A stretch of 59,822 nt of DNA from Alphaproteobacteria bacterium (GTDB lineage: Bacteria > Pseudomonadota > Alphaproteobacteria > UBA9219), in assembly GCA_009779745.1 (NCBI GenBank), contig WRDR01000010.1:1-59822 (forward strand), in the 5' to 3' direction. Below the pieces are notes generated by a model. The model was not told the DNA's origin. It made no database searches and worked only from the letters and a program-made list of their open reading frames with translations. The translations under genes were made by a program, and so were the position numbers. This document shows positions 1-7,740 of the stretch, one piece after another (the first letter of the stretch is position 1; every line of letters starts with the position of its first letter).

Positions 1-90
1 AATCCCAACTTGGCGGGGAAAAAAAAAAAAAAGGTAAAAACCCCTTAAAAAAAAAAATTTAAATGGGAGGGGGGGGGGGGGGCAAGGTGT
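1..90. other. Low-complexity contig edge, probable artefact
   Basis: Runs of A and a run of about 14 G sit side by side, with no coding potential and composition unlike anything else in the window. This is typical of a low-quality read end or assembly edge. Bases 91-235 look like ordinary AT-rich intergenic DNA; bases 127-165 carry the AATGCAGAATTTAG-type repeat seen elsewhere in the window. Confidence 0.6.
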
Positions 91-235
91 TGATTTCGTT
101 GAATAGTTCATAACGCCCTCTTTGAAATGCAGAATTTAGAATTTAAAATGGAAAATGAAAAAAGTAAAGTCAATTCTAAAAAGGGAAAGGGAATAATGCC
201 TAGACTATTCTTAAAAGAAAACCTATATTACCCTC

Positions 236-1108
236 ATGCTTGAATGGAATAAAATTCACTGTATCGACTGCGTGCAAGGCATGAAAGGCCTGCCTTCGGA
301 AAGCATAGATATTATCATTGCCGATCCTCCTTATAACATAGGCAAAAATTTCGGCACAAATAAGGACAACCTGCCGCTGCACGAGCACTTAGCATGGTCG
401 GAAATCTGGATTAACGAAGCTATAAGAGTCCTTAAACCCGGCGGCACTATGTACATTTACGGATTTAGTGAGATTTTAGCTCGAATTTCTTCTTTGCTGC
501 CTATTGATAATCAGAGGTGGTTGGTCTGGCATTACACGAACAAAAATGTTCCCAGCCTGAATTTCTGGCAGCGCAGCCACGAGTCTATAATAGTTTATTG
601 GAAAGATAAGCCCTTGTTCAACCGCGATGCTGTAAGGGAGCCTTACACAGATGCGTTTCTGAAAAATGCTGCTGGCAAGACCAGAAAAAGCACTAAGGGG
701 CGTTTCAGCAACGGTCTCAAAGAAACAATGTACACCGCTCATGAGAACGGAGCATTGCCTCGAGATGTCATCAGCATTTCTACTCTTGCCGGAGGAGCTT
801 CTTTGAAGGAACGCTCTATTTTTTGCAAAACATGCGATAGTCTTATCAATCCTAAACTCAAAAAGCTGCATGAAGAGCATGAGTTGATAATCCACCCTAC
901 TCAGAAGCCTTTAAAGCTGACAGAGAAGCTCATTCTGGCTGCAAGACCGCACTCTGCATTTTCCGTCCTGGTCCCTTTTGCAGGCAGCGGCACAGAGTGC
1001 CTTGCATCAGCAAAACTAGGGGCAGATTTTATAGGCTTTGAAACAAACCCAGACTATCAGAAATTAGCCTCTGCCCTAGTTGCTGGCACAACAGCTAGTT
1101 CATCTTAG
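236..1108 (+). CDS. Orphan DNA adenine-N6 methyltransferase, beta class
   Basis: Transfers a methyl group from S-adenosylmethionine to adenine in a DNA target. The 290-aa protein has motif IV DPPY (residues 30-33) near the N terminus and the SAM-binding motif PFAGSGTE near residue 248. This permuted order defines beta-class N4/N6 methyltransferases; HPTQKP precedes motif I as usual. A short stretch with FCKTCD before HPTQKP may be a small metal-binding insert. No restriction endonuclease lies beside it, so it looks solitary. It lacks the extra C-terminal domain expected of the cell-cycle enzyme CcrM, although a GcrA-like partner lies 3 kb away. Target sequence unknown. No clear Shine-Dalgarno precedes the ATG. 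It overlaps the 3' end of the convergent pseudopilin gene by 14 bp. Confidence 0.85.
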   Translation: MLEWNKIHCIDCVQGMKGLPSESIDIIIADPPYNIGKNFGTNKDNLPLHEHLAWSEIWINEAIRVLKPGGTMYIYGFSEILARISSLLPIDNQRWLVWHYTNKNVPSLNFWQRSHESIIVYWKDKPLFNRDAVREPYTDAFLKNAAGKTRKSTKGRFSNGLKETMYTAHENGALPRDVISISTLAGGASLKERSIFCKTCDSLINPKLKKLHEEHELIIHPTQKPLKLTEKLILAARPHSAFSVLVPFAGSGTECLASAKLGADFIGFETNPDYQKLASALVAGTTASSS

Positions 1109-1742
1109 AACATAGGATATATGCCTTTGATGACGAATAAGCTGCGGCTAACGGCTCCGTTGAATAATCAATATCGTCTTTTCCGCTATCCTCTGCCGAC
1201 ATTACTGATCCGGTGTCCGGAGTTCCGTCATCAAGCTTGTTGTCTATTATTGACGCTACATCTCCCGGCACCTTATTTACACACAATACTATCCCTTTTA
1301 ACCCGTTCGCAAATGCTTTCTCTCTGAAGAAAAACACTCCTCCGAATGAGTTCGCCGGTCCGGTGTCATTATCCGGATGTCCTTTCACAAACCCGGCTGC
1401 TCTCATGTGCTGCCACACTCTGTCCTCGTCTCCTTCTATACTCCCGTCTCCGTTTCCATTAGGACCAGTCACTCCGGCCATATCAAATCTGTCTCCTGCA
1501 TACTTATCGTCTCCCGGCATGAACCCATAGTTCTCTGTATACATTTGAAAGCTTGCCTGATACATTTGCAAATCACCTACTGTTCTTGTTGCTTTTGCAT
1601 TCATTATCATGGGTTTCGCTCCTAATGCTGCGGCTATCAATATTCCAATAACTCCCAGCACCAGCGTCATCTCTAATACAGAAAATCCTTGTATAGATTT
1701 TAATTGCTTCCTTCCCGGAAAAACACCGCATACGACTCTCAT
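1095..1742 (-). CDS. Type IV pilin-like (pseudopilin) protein
   Basis: A basic leader is followed by QGFSVLEMTLVLGVIGILIA: a Gly|Phe prepilin-peptidase site, Glu at +5 and a hydrophobic helix, which is the class III signal of type IV pilins and type II secretion pseudopilins. The remaining ~180 residues are rich in Gly, Asp and Asn and resemble the globular part of secreted pseudopilins. I chose the ATG at 1742 because AGAAAGG lies seven bases upstream; a longer reading from 1796 has no such site. No other pilus gene (prepilin peptidase, ATPase, secretin) is in the window, so the machine it serves cannot be named. Confidence 0.75.
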   Translation of the reverse strand: MRVVCGVFPGRKQLKSIQGFSVLEMTLVLGVIGILIAAALGAKPMIMNAKATRTVGDLQMYQASFQMYTENYGFMPGDDKYAGDRFDMAGVTGPNGNGDGSIEGDEDRVWQHMRAAGFVKGHPDNDTGPANSFGGVFFFREKAFANGLKGIVLCVNKVPGDVASIIDNKLDDGTPDTGSVMSAEDSGKDDIDYSTEPLAAAYSSSKAYILCSKMN

Positions 1743-1796
1743 TTTAGTACCCTTTCTAAGATTATGATTTTTCTGTATGAATACTAGTGTATTCAA

Positions 1797-1950
1797 CGAC
1801 TCTGAACATCAGAGTATGTATTTATCATTAACCTTATCTATAGCAAGTCAACTGACTTTCTCTTTTATGCACAGGTTTTTTTTAAAAGAGTGGAGAGTGG
1901 CGTAAGCCACCCGAAGTGCGAAGGGTGGAGAGTGAAGTTAATTAGAAATT
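1797..1950. repeat. Intergenic short hairpin and GTGGAGAGTG repeat
   Basis: No gene. GTGGCGTAAGCCAC (about 1899-1912) forms a small hairpin flanked by two copies of GTGGAGAGTG, followed by an AT-rich tract close to the GTGAAATT/AATTTCAC repeats seen at other gene ends here. Confidence 0.4.
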
Positions 1951-2358
1951 TCACGCTTTCCCAAAAGAAAACAGCGCTCGCCTGCTTCTGAACAACAGCC
2001 ACAATAAAAGAAGTTTTTCAAAGCTCACTCCTCTTTTCTCTTTCTCATGCTCTTCTTCCAAGCCGGGTGCTCTTTCTTTCTCTGCTGTCTTCAAGAGGTT
2101 CCACTCCTTCATATCAGCGTGCTGCTTCTCCATAGCTTCTATTTCCCTCATCAGCTTCTTCTCGTCAAAGGTATGCTCTTCCAGCCTCGCAAGCATCATA
2201 AGAAACTTAGAGTCTATATCGCTGCCCTCTTTATTCTCAGATTTTATGTGCGTAATTCTATACATCAAAGAAGATATGCCGGCCCTGCTCGACACAAGAT
2301 TGTCATATAAGCAGTCTATCTTCCGTTTAAGTATATTTTGTATTTGCTCGTAATACAT
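1951..2358 (-). CDS. Protein of unknown function with coiled coil
   Basis: I do not recognise this 135-aa protein. Residues ~55-110 are highly charged (Glu/Lys) and predicted by eye to be a coiled coil. The C terminus is hydrophobic (FEKLLLLWLLFRSR), possibly a membrane-associating helix. The start is well supported: GGGAG lies six bases before the ATG at 2358. It sits between the pseudopilin and phasin genes on the same strand, about 80 bp from the phasin gene, but gaps are too large to assert an operon. Confidence 0.6.
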   Translation of the reverse strand: MYYEQIQNILKRKIDCLYDNLVSSRAGISSLMYRITHIKSENKEGSDIDSKFLMMLARLEEHTFDEKKLMREIEAMEKQHADMKEWNLLKTAEKERAPGLEEEHEKEKRGVSFEKLLLLWLLFRSRRALFSFGKA

Positions 2359-2440
2359 ATCAATCTCCCTTGTATATAAGGTCGATTGTACAGCATTAAG
2401 GTAAAAGCGAAGTAAAAGAACTAAAAAATAATATGGTTAA

Positions 2441-2824
2441 TTACTTCTTAATCTTGTTCATAACGCTGTTGACTACTTCATTAGCGTTCTTAGCAAGCGG
2501 GTCCATAGCGTCCTTTGCTACCCTCTGAGCCAGCTCTGACACCTTTGTGCTGTTCGAGACAGAACTGTCAAACGCCGCCTTAGCAAACTCAGCCTGCTTT
2601 GCAAGCACCTCCTGCGAGGACTTCATCGCAGCAATCTCGGTATAGGCATTCATAGCCTTAGAGAAACTCTCTTGAGACAATCCGCTTACGTTCTTAGTAA
2701 TTTCATCTATGCCCTGCCACAAAGCAACCGTAGATTTCGCTACGGCGTTCACGTAATTCACAACCGCAGCATTTATATCTTCCAACGCCTTTGCAACGTT
2801 ACCTGCCATTTCATTATTACCCAT
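2441..2824 (-). CDS. Phasin family protein
   Basis: A 127-aa, almost wholly helical, Ala/Asn/Ser-rich protein with the amphipathic pattern of phasins: VAKALEDINAAVVNYVNAVA, then FSKAMNAYTEIAAM and SQEVLAKQAEFAKAAF. Phasins coat polyhydroxyalkanoate granules and some bind membranes or the nucleoid. No PHA synthase or depolymerase gene is in the window, so granule binding is inferred. I chose the ATG at 2824, preceded by GGGAG at six bases, over an upstream ATG at 2857 that adds an uncharacteristic leader. Confidence 0.75.
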   Translation of the reverse strand: MGNNEMAGNVAKALEDINAAVVNYVNAVAKSTVALWQGIDEITKNVSGLSQESFSKAMNAYTEIAAMKSSQEVLAKQAEFAKAAFDSSVSNSTKVSELAQRVAKDAMDPLAKNANEVVNSVMNKIKK

Positions 2825-2919
2825 AGTAAACTCCCTAAATAAATGGACGAATCGCACCGCCTGTCCTATCTAGTAATAAGTAAACTATGGTTAATAAATA
2901 GTCAACGACTATTTATTAT

Positions 2920-3573
2920 CTAAGAAATTCTCCATGACTGTATCGCTATTCCGCCGGGATTTTCTACAGGAGACACTCTGGATATTTTCAAAATTACCGT
3001 CCTGCGTTCCGTTCTGGTAACATTATTGTGCGTAATATAAGTCATCACTATAGGAATTTGCACAATCCACTTATAAATACCGTCCAAATCTGTCTGCTGC
3101 TGAAGTATCACCGGCGGTCCGGACGGTGCTGTCATCAGCACCAGCTGTCTCTCTCTGAAGGCATCTCTTATGTTCAGCACAGCAAATGCCTTGATAAAAT
3201 CCATCCACCCTTCTTCCGTAAATCTTTTCTGATTCTTCATAACCTTGGTTTCTAAATCTCCGAAACCCATGGTCAGCATCTCAGTAACGCTGGTGGCTGC
3301 CCAATCCCGTATCGCCTTGTCTGTCAAATTAGGAGCAGCGATTCCAACCAGCCTCTTCTCCTTGCCTTCGGGCGTTCTTGCATGAAATAAATACGCAGTT
3401 TGCATCATCGGCAGAAAAATCAGCAGAAATACCGAGATACCTATTATAACCCAAGACTGAATATTTATCAGCTTCCTGAGTTTGCTCATAGACGCTACAA
3501 TCGCCTCATCTTCGGCAGTAATAGCATCTACTACTCTTTCATCGTCTTTAGATGCTGTCTTTTGTCCTCTCAT
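2920..3573 (-). CDS. DotI/IcmL-family type IVB secretion protein (second copy)
   Basis: A bitopic inner-membrane protein: cytoplasmic N terminus (~35 residues), one transmembrane helix (~38-60) and a ~150-residue periplasmic domain. It matches the DotI/IcmL (TraM of IncI plasmids) layout: a PNLTDKAIRDWA segment, GWMDFIKAF, a PPVILQ strand, IYKWIVQIPIVMTY and the C-terminal ISRVSPVENPGGIAI. In Legionella, DotI and its short homologue DotJ form an inner-membrane subcomplex of the Dot/Icm machine. This copy lacks the ATTADGRI segment of its neighbour and is the more diverged. It starts 3 bp after the upstream paralogue, so the two are co-transcribed. No other Dot/Icm gene is in the window. Confidence 0.75.
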   Translation of the reverse strand: MRGQKTASKDDERVVDAITAEDEAIVASMSKLRKLINIQSWVIIGISVFLLIFLPMMQTAYLFHARTPEGKEKRLVGIAAPNLTDKAIRDWAATSVTEMLTMGFGDLETKVMKNQKRFTEEGWMDFIKAFAVLNIRDAFRERQLVLMTAPSGPPVILQQQTDLDGIYKWIVQIPIVMTYITHNNVTRTERRTVILKISRVSPVENPGGIAIQSWRIS

Positions 3574-3576
3574 GGG

Positions 3577-4224
3577 CTATCTGCCGCTCCTGTTCGACGA
3601 AGGACTGGGCAGCCACTGCTCAATGCCTATTCCGTCCGGATTCTGTAGTGTAGACACTCTCATAAGCTGCAGTATAAGATCAAAAGACTGTGGCGCAGGC
3701 GGCTGCTCTCCGTCAAAATGCAGCGTAACAGGTACCTTAATATACCAGACGTAAACTCCGTTCCTGACGAGTTCGTTAGTGATTTCCGGAGCTCCCCGTA
3801 TCTGCAGCCCAACTACTACGCGCCTAACCTTCACAGCTTCCATAAACTTGGCATCACTAAGCGCTTTCTGAAAGCTGCTGAACCCTGAAATCGTAAACAA
3901 GGTTTTTATCTTATCCATGTGCCTTTCATAGTCATGATACCCGAAGCCCATAATTTCCTGAACAGCTCCTGCCACCCAGCTGACAACTCTGGCGTTGGTC
4001 AAATACGGCTGATCGAGCGGCACAATATCTATGATTCTCCCGTCCGCAGTAGTCGCAAAATATACAGGTTTCACCTTTATCGTAGCGGCTAGACTCACTA
4101 CTGCTATTATAAGCAGAATAATTATTCCGGTCTGAATAAAGCTGATGCGCAAGAGCGTTCTGTATCCGTCTTTATAGAATGAATTTCTGTTTAAAACAGT
4201 TGATACTGCGTCTTTGATTGGCAT
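3577..4224 (-). CDS. DotI/IcmL-family type IVB secretion protein
   Basis: 215 residues: short cytoplasmic tail, transmembrane helix (~27-48) and periplasmic domain. Family hallmarks are clear: YFATTADGRIIDIVPLDQPY, SGFSSFQKAL, VVVGLQIRGAPEI, VWYIKVPVTLHF and the closing LMRVSTLQNPDGIGIEQW, all laid out as in DotI/IcmL. The role known for the family is assembly of the type IVB secretion inner-membrane complex. GGAG lies upstream of the ATG at 4224. The gene is first of a tandem pair and is separated by 87 bp from the upstream gcrA-like gene on the same strand. Confidence 0.85.
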   Translation of the reverse strand: MPIKDAVSTVLNRNSFYKDGYRTLLRISFIQTGIIILLIIAVVSLAATIKVKPVYFATTADGRIIDIVPLDQPYLTNARVVSWVAGAVQEIMGFGYHDYERHMDKIKTLFTISGFSSFQKALSDAKFMEAVKVRRVVVGLQIRGAPEITNELVRNGVYVWYIKVPVTLHFDGEQPPAPQSFDLILQLMRVSTLQNPDGIGIEQWLPSPSSNRSGR

Positions 4225-4311
4225 GTCTTTAGTTCTCCGCTTTAGTACACGTCTATGCTTTCATATAATTACAAAATAGTAAATATTGTATGACTAAAGT
4301 TACAGGTGTAT

Positions 4312-4746
4312 CTAACTGCTAATAATTTGAACTTCCGATAGGGAGGCTGCTATTCTGTAGTCCCTTGATTCTTTACAGTCAGAGCATATCCTGTTGAATT
4401 TACCTACAGAACCGAACTTCTTTAAACACATCAAACAGATTCTCTCAATATACTTTTGGGTTCCGGTGTCGCTCGTACCGCGCTTTGTGTACGGCTTATG
4501 CTGGACGTTCTTGCCTCCGACCTTTCTTCCAGATGCCATTCTTCTGGGCAACCCCAGCCTTGCGGCTCTTGTCATGACTGCCTGAGGAGATCTATTTAAA
4601 GTTTCAGCTATTTCCTGCTGAGTCGCACCCTGAAACCACATTTTTTTCAGCAGAATGTCCTGATCTTTCCAGCTCTGAGTTTGGAGCGCAGGACTTGGAC
4701 TGTAAGCCTCTTCGATTAGTTCTGTTTTGTCGTCATCATTATTCAC
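4312..4746 (-). CDS. GcrA-like cell-cycle regulator with C-terminal Cys pairs
   Basis: Residues ~25-70 (SWKDQDILLKKMWFQG, then QQEIAETLNRSPQAVMTRAARLGL) match the GcrA N-terminal helix-turn-helix, which in Caulobacter binds methylated GANTC promoters and recruits sigma-70. The C terminus differs from classical GcrA: CLMCLKKFGSVGKFNRICSDCKE gives two CxxC pairs that could bind zinc. The start appears to be GTG at 4746 with no obvious Shine-Dalgarno; the nearby ATG is out of frame. It may be a GcrA paralogue rather than the master regulator, since CcrM is not in the window. Confidence 0.6.
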   Translation of the reverse strand: MNNDDDKTELIEEAYSPSPALQTQSWKDQDILLKKMWFQGATQQEIAETLNRSPQAVMTRAARLGLPRRMASGRKVGGKNVQHKPYTKRGTSDTGTQKYIERICLMCLKKFGSVGKFNRICSDCKESRDYRIAASLSEVQIISS

Positions 4747-5057
4747 GGTTTAAAACCTATCTATAATATGTCTTTAGACGCTTTCCAACAGCATATAATA
4801 CTATCAGCATATTCATAAGAAGTTAATATTCAGCCCGGGCAGGACGCTAAATTTAAAACCATTCTGTATGCGTTTTATCAGAATTTTCGCTGAATTTCAA
4901 CGCTAAAAGGCGTATTTATTGTATTTTTGTGTGCTGATTATATAGAATAACGATTATTTTTATTGCTCTTATCCAGCTTTTGTGTTATTTCACCCGAGCC
5001 TTTAAGAATCTTAACGGGTCATGTTTTTAACTCTTTTTTCCCTAAGGAGGGATTAGA
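4747..5057. promoter_or_regulatory. Divergent intergenic region gcrA-like/rpsU with leader hairpin
   Basis: AT-rich 311-bp gap that must hold divergent promoters; I cannot fix their boxes confidently. Before rpsU, ACCCG (4992-4996) pairs with CGGGT (5015-5019) and TTAAG (5002-5006) with CTTAA (5010-5014), making one bulged hairpin followed by T-rich DNA (5023-5039). This resembles a weak intrinsic terminator or attenuator in the rpsU leader. Confidence 0.4.
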
Positions 5058-5261
5058 TTGCAAATCTTAGTTCGTGATAACAATGTTGACCAAGCTCTCA
5101 GAGCTTTAAAGAAAAAACTACAGCGCGAGGGCGTTTTCCGTGAAATGAAACTCCGCCGCAACTACGAGAAACCTTCTGAAAGAAAGGCTCGTGAAAAGTC
5201 CGAGTCCATTCGCCGTCAGCGTAAAGTCGAAAGAAAACGCAGAGAACGGGAAGGATTCTAA
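5058..5261 (+). CDS. rpsU: 30S ribosomal protein S21
   Basis: A 67-aa, extremely basic protein with the S21 pattern [20 protein letters not shown] and a C terminus of alternating Arg/Lys/Glu. S21 binds the 30S platform near the 3' end of 16S rRNA and helps mRNA binding. The start is TTG at 5058, fixed by a near-perfect AAGGAGG (5044-5050) seven bases upstream; no in-frame ATG fits the family start. It stands alone and ends 1 bp before a perfect palindromic terminator. Confidence 0.95.
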   Translation: MQILVRDNNVDQALRALKKKLQREGVFREMKLRRNYEKPSERKAREKSESIRRQRKVERKRREREGF

Positions 5262-5313
5262 TAAATAAAAATGCAGAATGCAGAAATATTTCTGCATTCT
5301 GCATTTTTATTTA
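5262..5313. terminator. Bidirectional intrinsic terminator (52-bp perfect palindrome)
   Basis: Bases 5262-5313 are a perfect palindrome centred at 5287/5288. The stem core is ATGCAGAATGCAGAAAT with A/T-rich outer arms, so each strand ends in a U-rich tract. It separates convergent rpsU and yggS and can serve both. The core belongs to the AATGCAGAAT repeat family found elsewhere in the window. Confidence 0.8.
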
Positions 5314-5940
5314 TTATTTAAATATAGCACTGCCGATTCTGACTTCAGTCGCACCAAACTTAACGGCAATCCGATAATCCTCGCTCATGCCCATGCTTAG
5401 ATGCTTCATGTTCAGCTTTTCCTTTAAAAGCCTCATCTTCTCAAAATACGGTTCGGGATTCTCTCCCTGCGGCGGTATGCACATCAGCCCTTCTATCTCT
5501 AAATTGCACTCTTCCAGACAGAACCTTAAAAACTTTTCCGCCTTGTCATACTCTATTCCGCTCTTCTGCGTCTCGCCGCCAACATTCACTTCCATATAAA
5601 GTCTCGGTTTCTTACCGATTTTCATAATAGCTGCGGATACTGCTTTTGCCAGCTCCGGTCTGTCTATGGTTTCTATCACGTCAAACAGCTTCGCTGCCAT
5701 AAGAGCCTTATTTGTTTGCAGCGCTCCTATCATATGCAGTTCTATGTCCGGAAACTCTTCTTTCAGACTTACGAACTTTTCCATTGCTTCCTTTACTCTG
5801 TTTTCGCCGAAAACCCTATGTCCAGCCCCTATAGCCTCACGAATCCTAGACACCGGATTGTTCTTGCTCACAGCCGTAAGGACTGCATTCCCTATTTTGC
5901 TTTTTATATCGGCGATTCTGTCAGCTATGTTGTTATTCAT
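5314..5940 (-). CDS. PLP homeostasis protein, YggS family
   Basis: A 208-aa TIM-barrel protein of the YggS/PROSC family, which binds pyridoxal phosphate without known enzymatic activity and buffers its level. The PLP lysine lies in LTAVSKNNP; later marks are FGENRV, HMIGALQTNKA, EVNVGGETQKSG and the closing SMGMSEDYRIAVKFGATEVRIGSAIF. I place the start at 5940, where the ATG overlaps the mltG stop (ATGA), indicating translational coupling; an ATG 27 bases upstream is less likely. Confidence 0.92.
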   Translation of the reverse strand: MNNNIADRIADIKSKIGNAVLTAVSKNNPVSRIREAIGAGHRVFGENRVKEAMEKFVSLKEEFPDIELHMIGALQTNKALMAAKLFDVIETIDRPELAKAVSAAIMKIGKKPRLYMEVNVGGETQKSGIEYDKAEKFLRFCLEECNLEIEGLMCIPPQGENPEPYFEKMRLLKEKLNMKHLSMGMSEDYRIAVKFGATEVRIGSAIFK

Positions 5941-6953
5941 TGCTGCCTTGCATTTATCTTGCGCCACTCTGCAACATTTCTGTTATGCTCTTCGAGCGTA
6001 GTTGCAAAAGCATGTCCTCCTGACCCGTCCGCTACGAAATACAAGAAGCCGTGTTCTTCCGGATTAAGAACAGCCTTTAAAGACAGTTCACCCGGATTGC
6101 AGATAGGATGCGGAGGAAGTCCGGCCACCATATAAGTGTTGAACGGAGAAGCTACTGAAAGATCGGATCTCAACAGAGCTTTTTCCATGGCTCCCTGACC
6201 TTTTGTGATGGCGTAAATTACCGTAGGATCGGACTGCAAAGGCATACCTTTTTTGAGTCTGTTATGGAAAACGCCGGCGACTCTGTTTCTTTCTGCGGCG
6301 AATCCGGTCTCTTTTTCTACGATAGATGCAAGTATTACAGCCTCCTGAATGGATTTAACCGGAATAGCAGTGTCTCGTTTTTCCCATAAGCCGGAGATTT
6401 TCCTGTTCATATCCGCTTTCATTCTTTTTACGATACTATCCTTAGAATCCCCAAAATCGTATCTGTAGGTCTCCGGCAGAAGCTCTCCTTCCTGAGATTC
6501 TATGGAAAGCTCTCCGGTTAATACCGGAGCATTATCAATGATTCTGTATATCTCTGTAACAGTCAGACCCTCCGGTATAGTGATAAATCTCGGCACAGTC
6601 TTACCGTCATGAATGATTTGAGCCGCCTGCATTACAGTAGACCGGGCAGGTATGGCATATTCTCCGGCTTTAAGCACAGACCCTTTCAGCAGAACAACGA
6701 TTTTGAAGACTAATTCGGAAGTTATAAGCTCTTGTTTTTCTAAAATAGAAGCTATCTCTGCAACGGAGGAGCCGGCCGGGATAACTACAGTTTGGTCTTT
6801 GGAAGACGGTGCAGCAGTCAGCAGAGAAACAATAACTATTATGGCGCAAAGCGTTATGATTAGAAAAAAGAACGATATAACAGAGGCTATTTTTTTGGTA
6901 AAACTAAATTTGATGCCTTTTTTCTCGAGATTCTGTTCGTTATTATTTTCCAT
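5937..6953 (-). CDS. mltG: Endolytic murein transglycosylase MltG
   Basis: Inner-membrane enzyme that cleaves nascent glycan strands and so sets their length. The 338-aa protein has a cytoplasmic tail, one transmembrane helix (~22-46), a LysM-like region (VVIPAGSSVAEIASIL) and the YceG domain with catalytic Glu213 in ILASIVEKETG, then HNRL, LQSDPTVIYA and SPFNTY...GLPPHPI. GGAAGG precedes the ATG. It shares a promoter region with the divergent grpE and overlaps yggS by 4 bp. Confidence 0.95.
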   Translation of the reverse strand: MENNNEQNLEKKGIKFSFTKKIASVISFFFLIITLCAIIVIVSLLTAAPSSKDQTVVIPAGSSVAEIASILEKQELITSELVFKIVVLLKGSVLKAGEYAIPARSTVMQAAQIIHDGKTVPRFITIPEGLTVTEIYRIIDNAPVLTGELSIESQEGELLPETYRYDFGDSKDSIVKRMKADMNRKISGLWEKRDTAIPVKSIQEAVILASIVEKETGFAAERNRVAGVFHNRLKKGMPLQSDPTVIYAITKGQGAMEKALLRSDLSVASPFNTYMVAGLPPHPICNPGELSLKAVLNPEEHGFLYFVADGSGGHAFATTLEEHNRNVAEWRKINARQQ

Positions 6954-7029
6954 AACAGCCTTCCTTTAAAAATACTCCGGTATTAAGATATATTATTTTT
7001 TCCAATATTTATACTATTTTTACTTACCC

Positions 7030-7057
7030 CTTGAATTTTAGCAAAAAAACATAATAT
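7030..7057 (+). promoter_or_regulatory. Possible heat-shock (sigma-32) promoter of grpE
   Basis: CTTGAA (7030-7035) is followed after 14 bases by CATAAT, close to the RpoH pattern (CTTGAA, 13-17 bases, CCCATnT), and lies about 35 bases before the grpE start. TTGAAT/TAATAT could instead be a poor sigma-70 site. Position and family role of grpE favour the heat-shock reading, but only by inspection. Confidence 0.35.
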
Positions 7058-7089
7058 ATGATTCAGTTATAACCTTAAAGGAACAAGAT

Positions 7090-7701
7090 ATGACTAAAAA
7101 GCCTACGAATGATGATGCGGAAGCGGAGTTTGATGAAAATGCTGCGGAAAGTCAAAATGACGAGTCTATAGATACAGTACAAGCCCTTGAAAAACAGGTC
7201 TCTGAGCTGAAAGACAAAGTTTTGCGCGAAATGGCTGAAATCGAGAACCTCCGCCGCAGGTCTGCAAAAGAAAAAGAGGATACCGCCAAATATGCAGTGT
7301 CATCTTTTGCCAAGGAGCTTCTTTCAGTCGCAGATAACTTTGACAGAGCTTTGGACGCCTCGCATAAAACCTCTGATGACCCTGTTGTGAAGAATCTGAT
7401 TATCGGCATAGAGGCTATTCAGAGACAGCTTATCTCTGTGTTTGAAAGATTTTCTATCAGGAAGCTGGAAACTAACGGAGCGAAGTTTGACCCTAACCTG
7501 CACCAAGTCATGATGGAAGTAGAGAATCCTAACCTGCCGGCAGGAACTATTATTCAGACTCTGCAGTCCGGCTATACTATCGGCGACAGGCTGCTGCGGG
7601 AAGCTCTTGTATATGTTTCCAAAGGCAGTAATAAGTATAAATCGGAGGCCGGTTCGGAAAATGATTACTCTGATGTTGAACATATTGATAAGACGTGCTA
7701 A
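7090..7701 (+). CDS. grpE: Nucleotide exchange factor GrpE
   Basis: Cochaperone that releases ADP from DnaK. 203 aa: acidic disordered N terminus (1-30), long coiled coil (31-~90: LEKQVSELKDKVLREMAEIENLRRR) and C-terminal beta domain with the family signature GAKFDPNLHQVMMEVENPNLPAGT and GYTIGDRLLREALVYVSKG. AAAGGA lies before the ATG. dnaK and dnaJ are not adjacent. Confidence 0.95.
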   Translation: MTKKPTNDDAEAEFDENAAESQNDESIDTVQALEKQVSELKDKVLREMAEIENLRRRSAKEKEDTAKYAVSSFAKELLSVADNFDRALDASHKTSDDPVVKNLIIGIEAIQRQLISVFERFSIRKLETNGAKFDPNLHQVMMEVENPNLPAGTIIQTLQSGYTIGDRLLREALVYVSKGSNKYKSEAGSENDYSDVEHIDKTC

Positions 7702-7740
7702 TGGTTATAGGTTATTTTTCTTTAGCCGCTTGTGTCTCAT

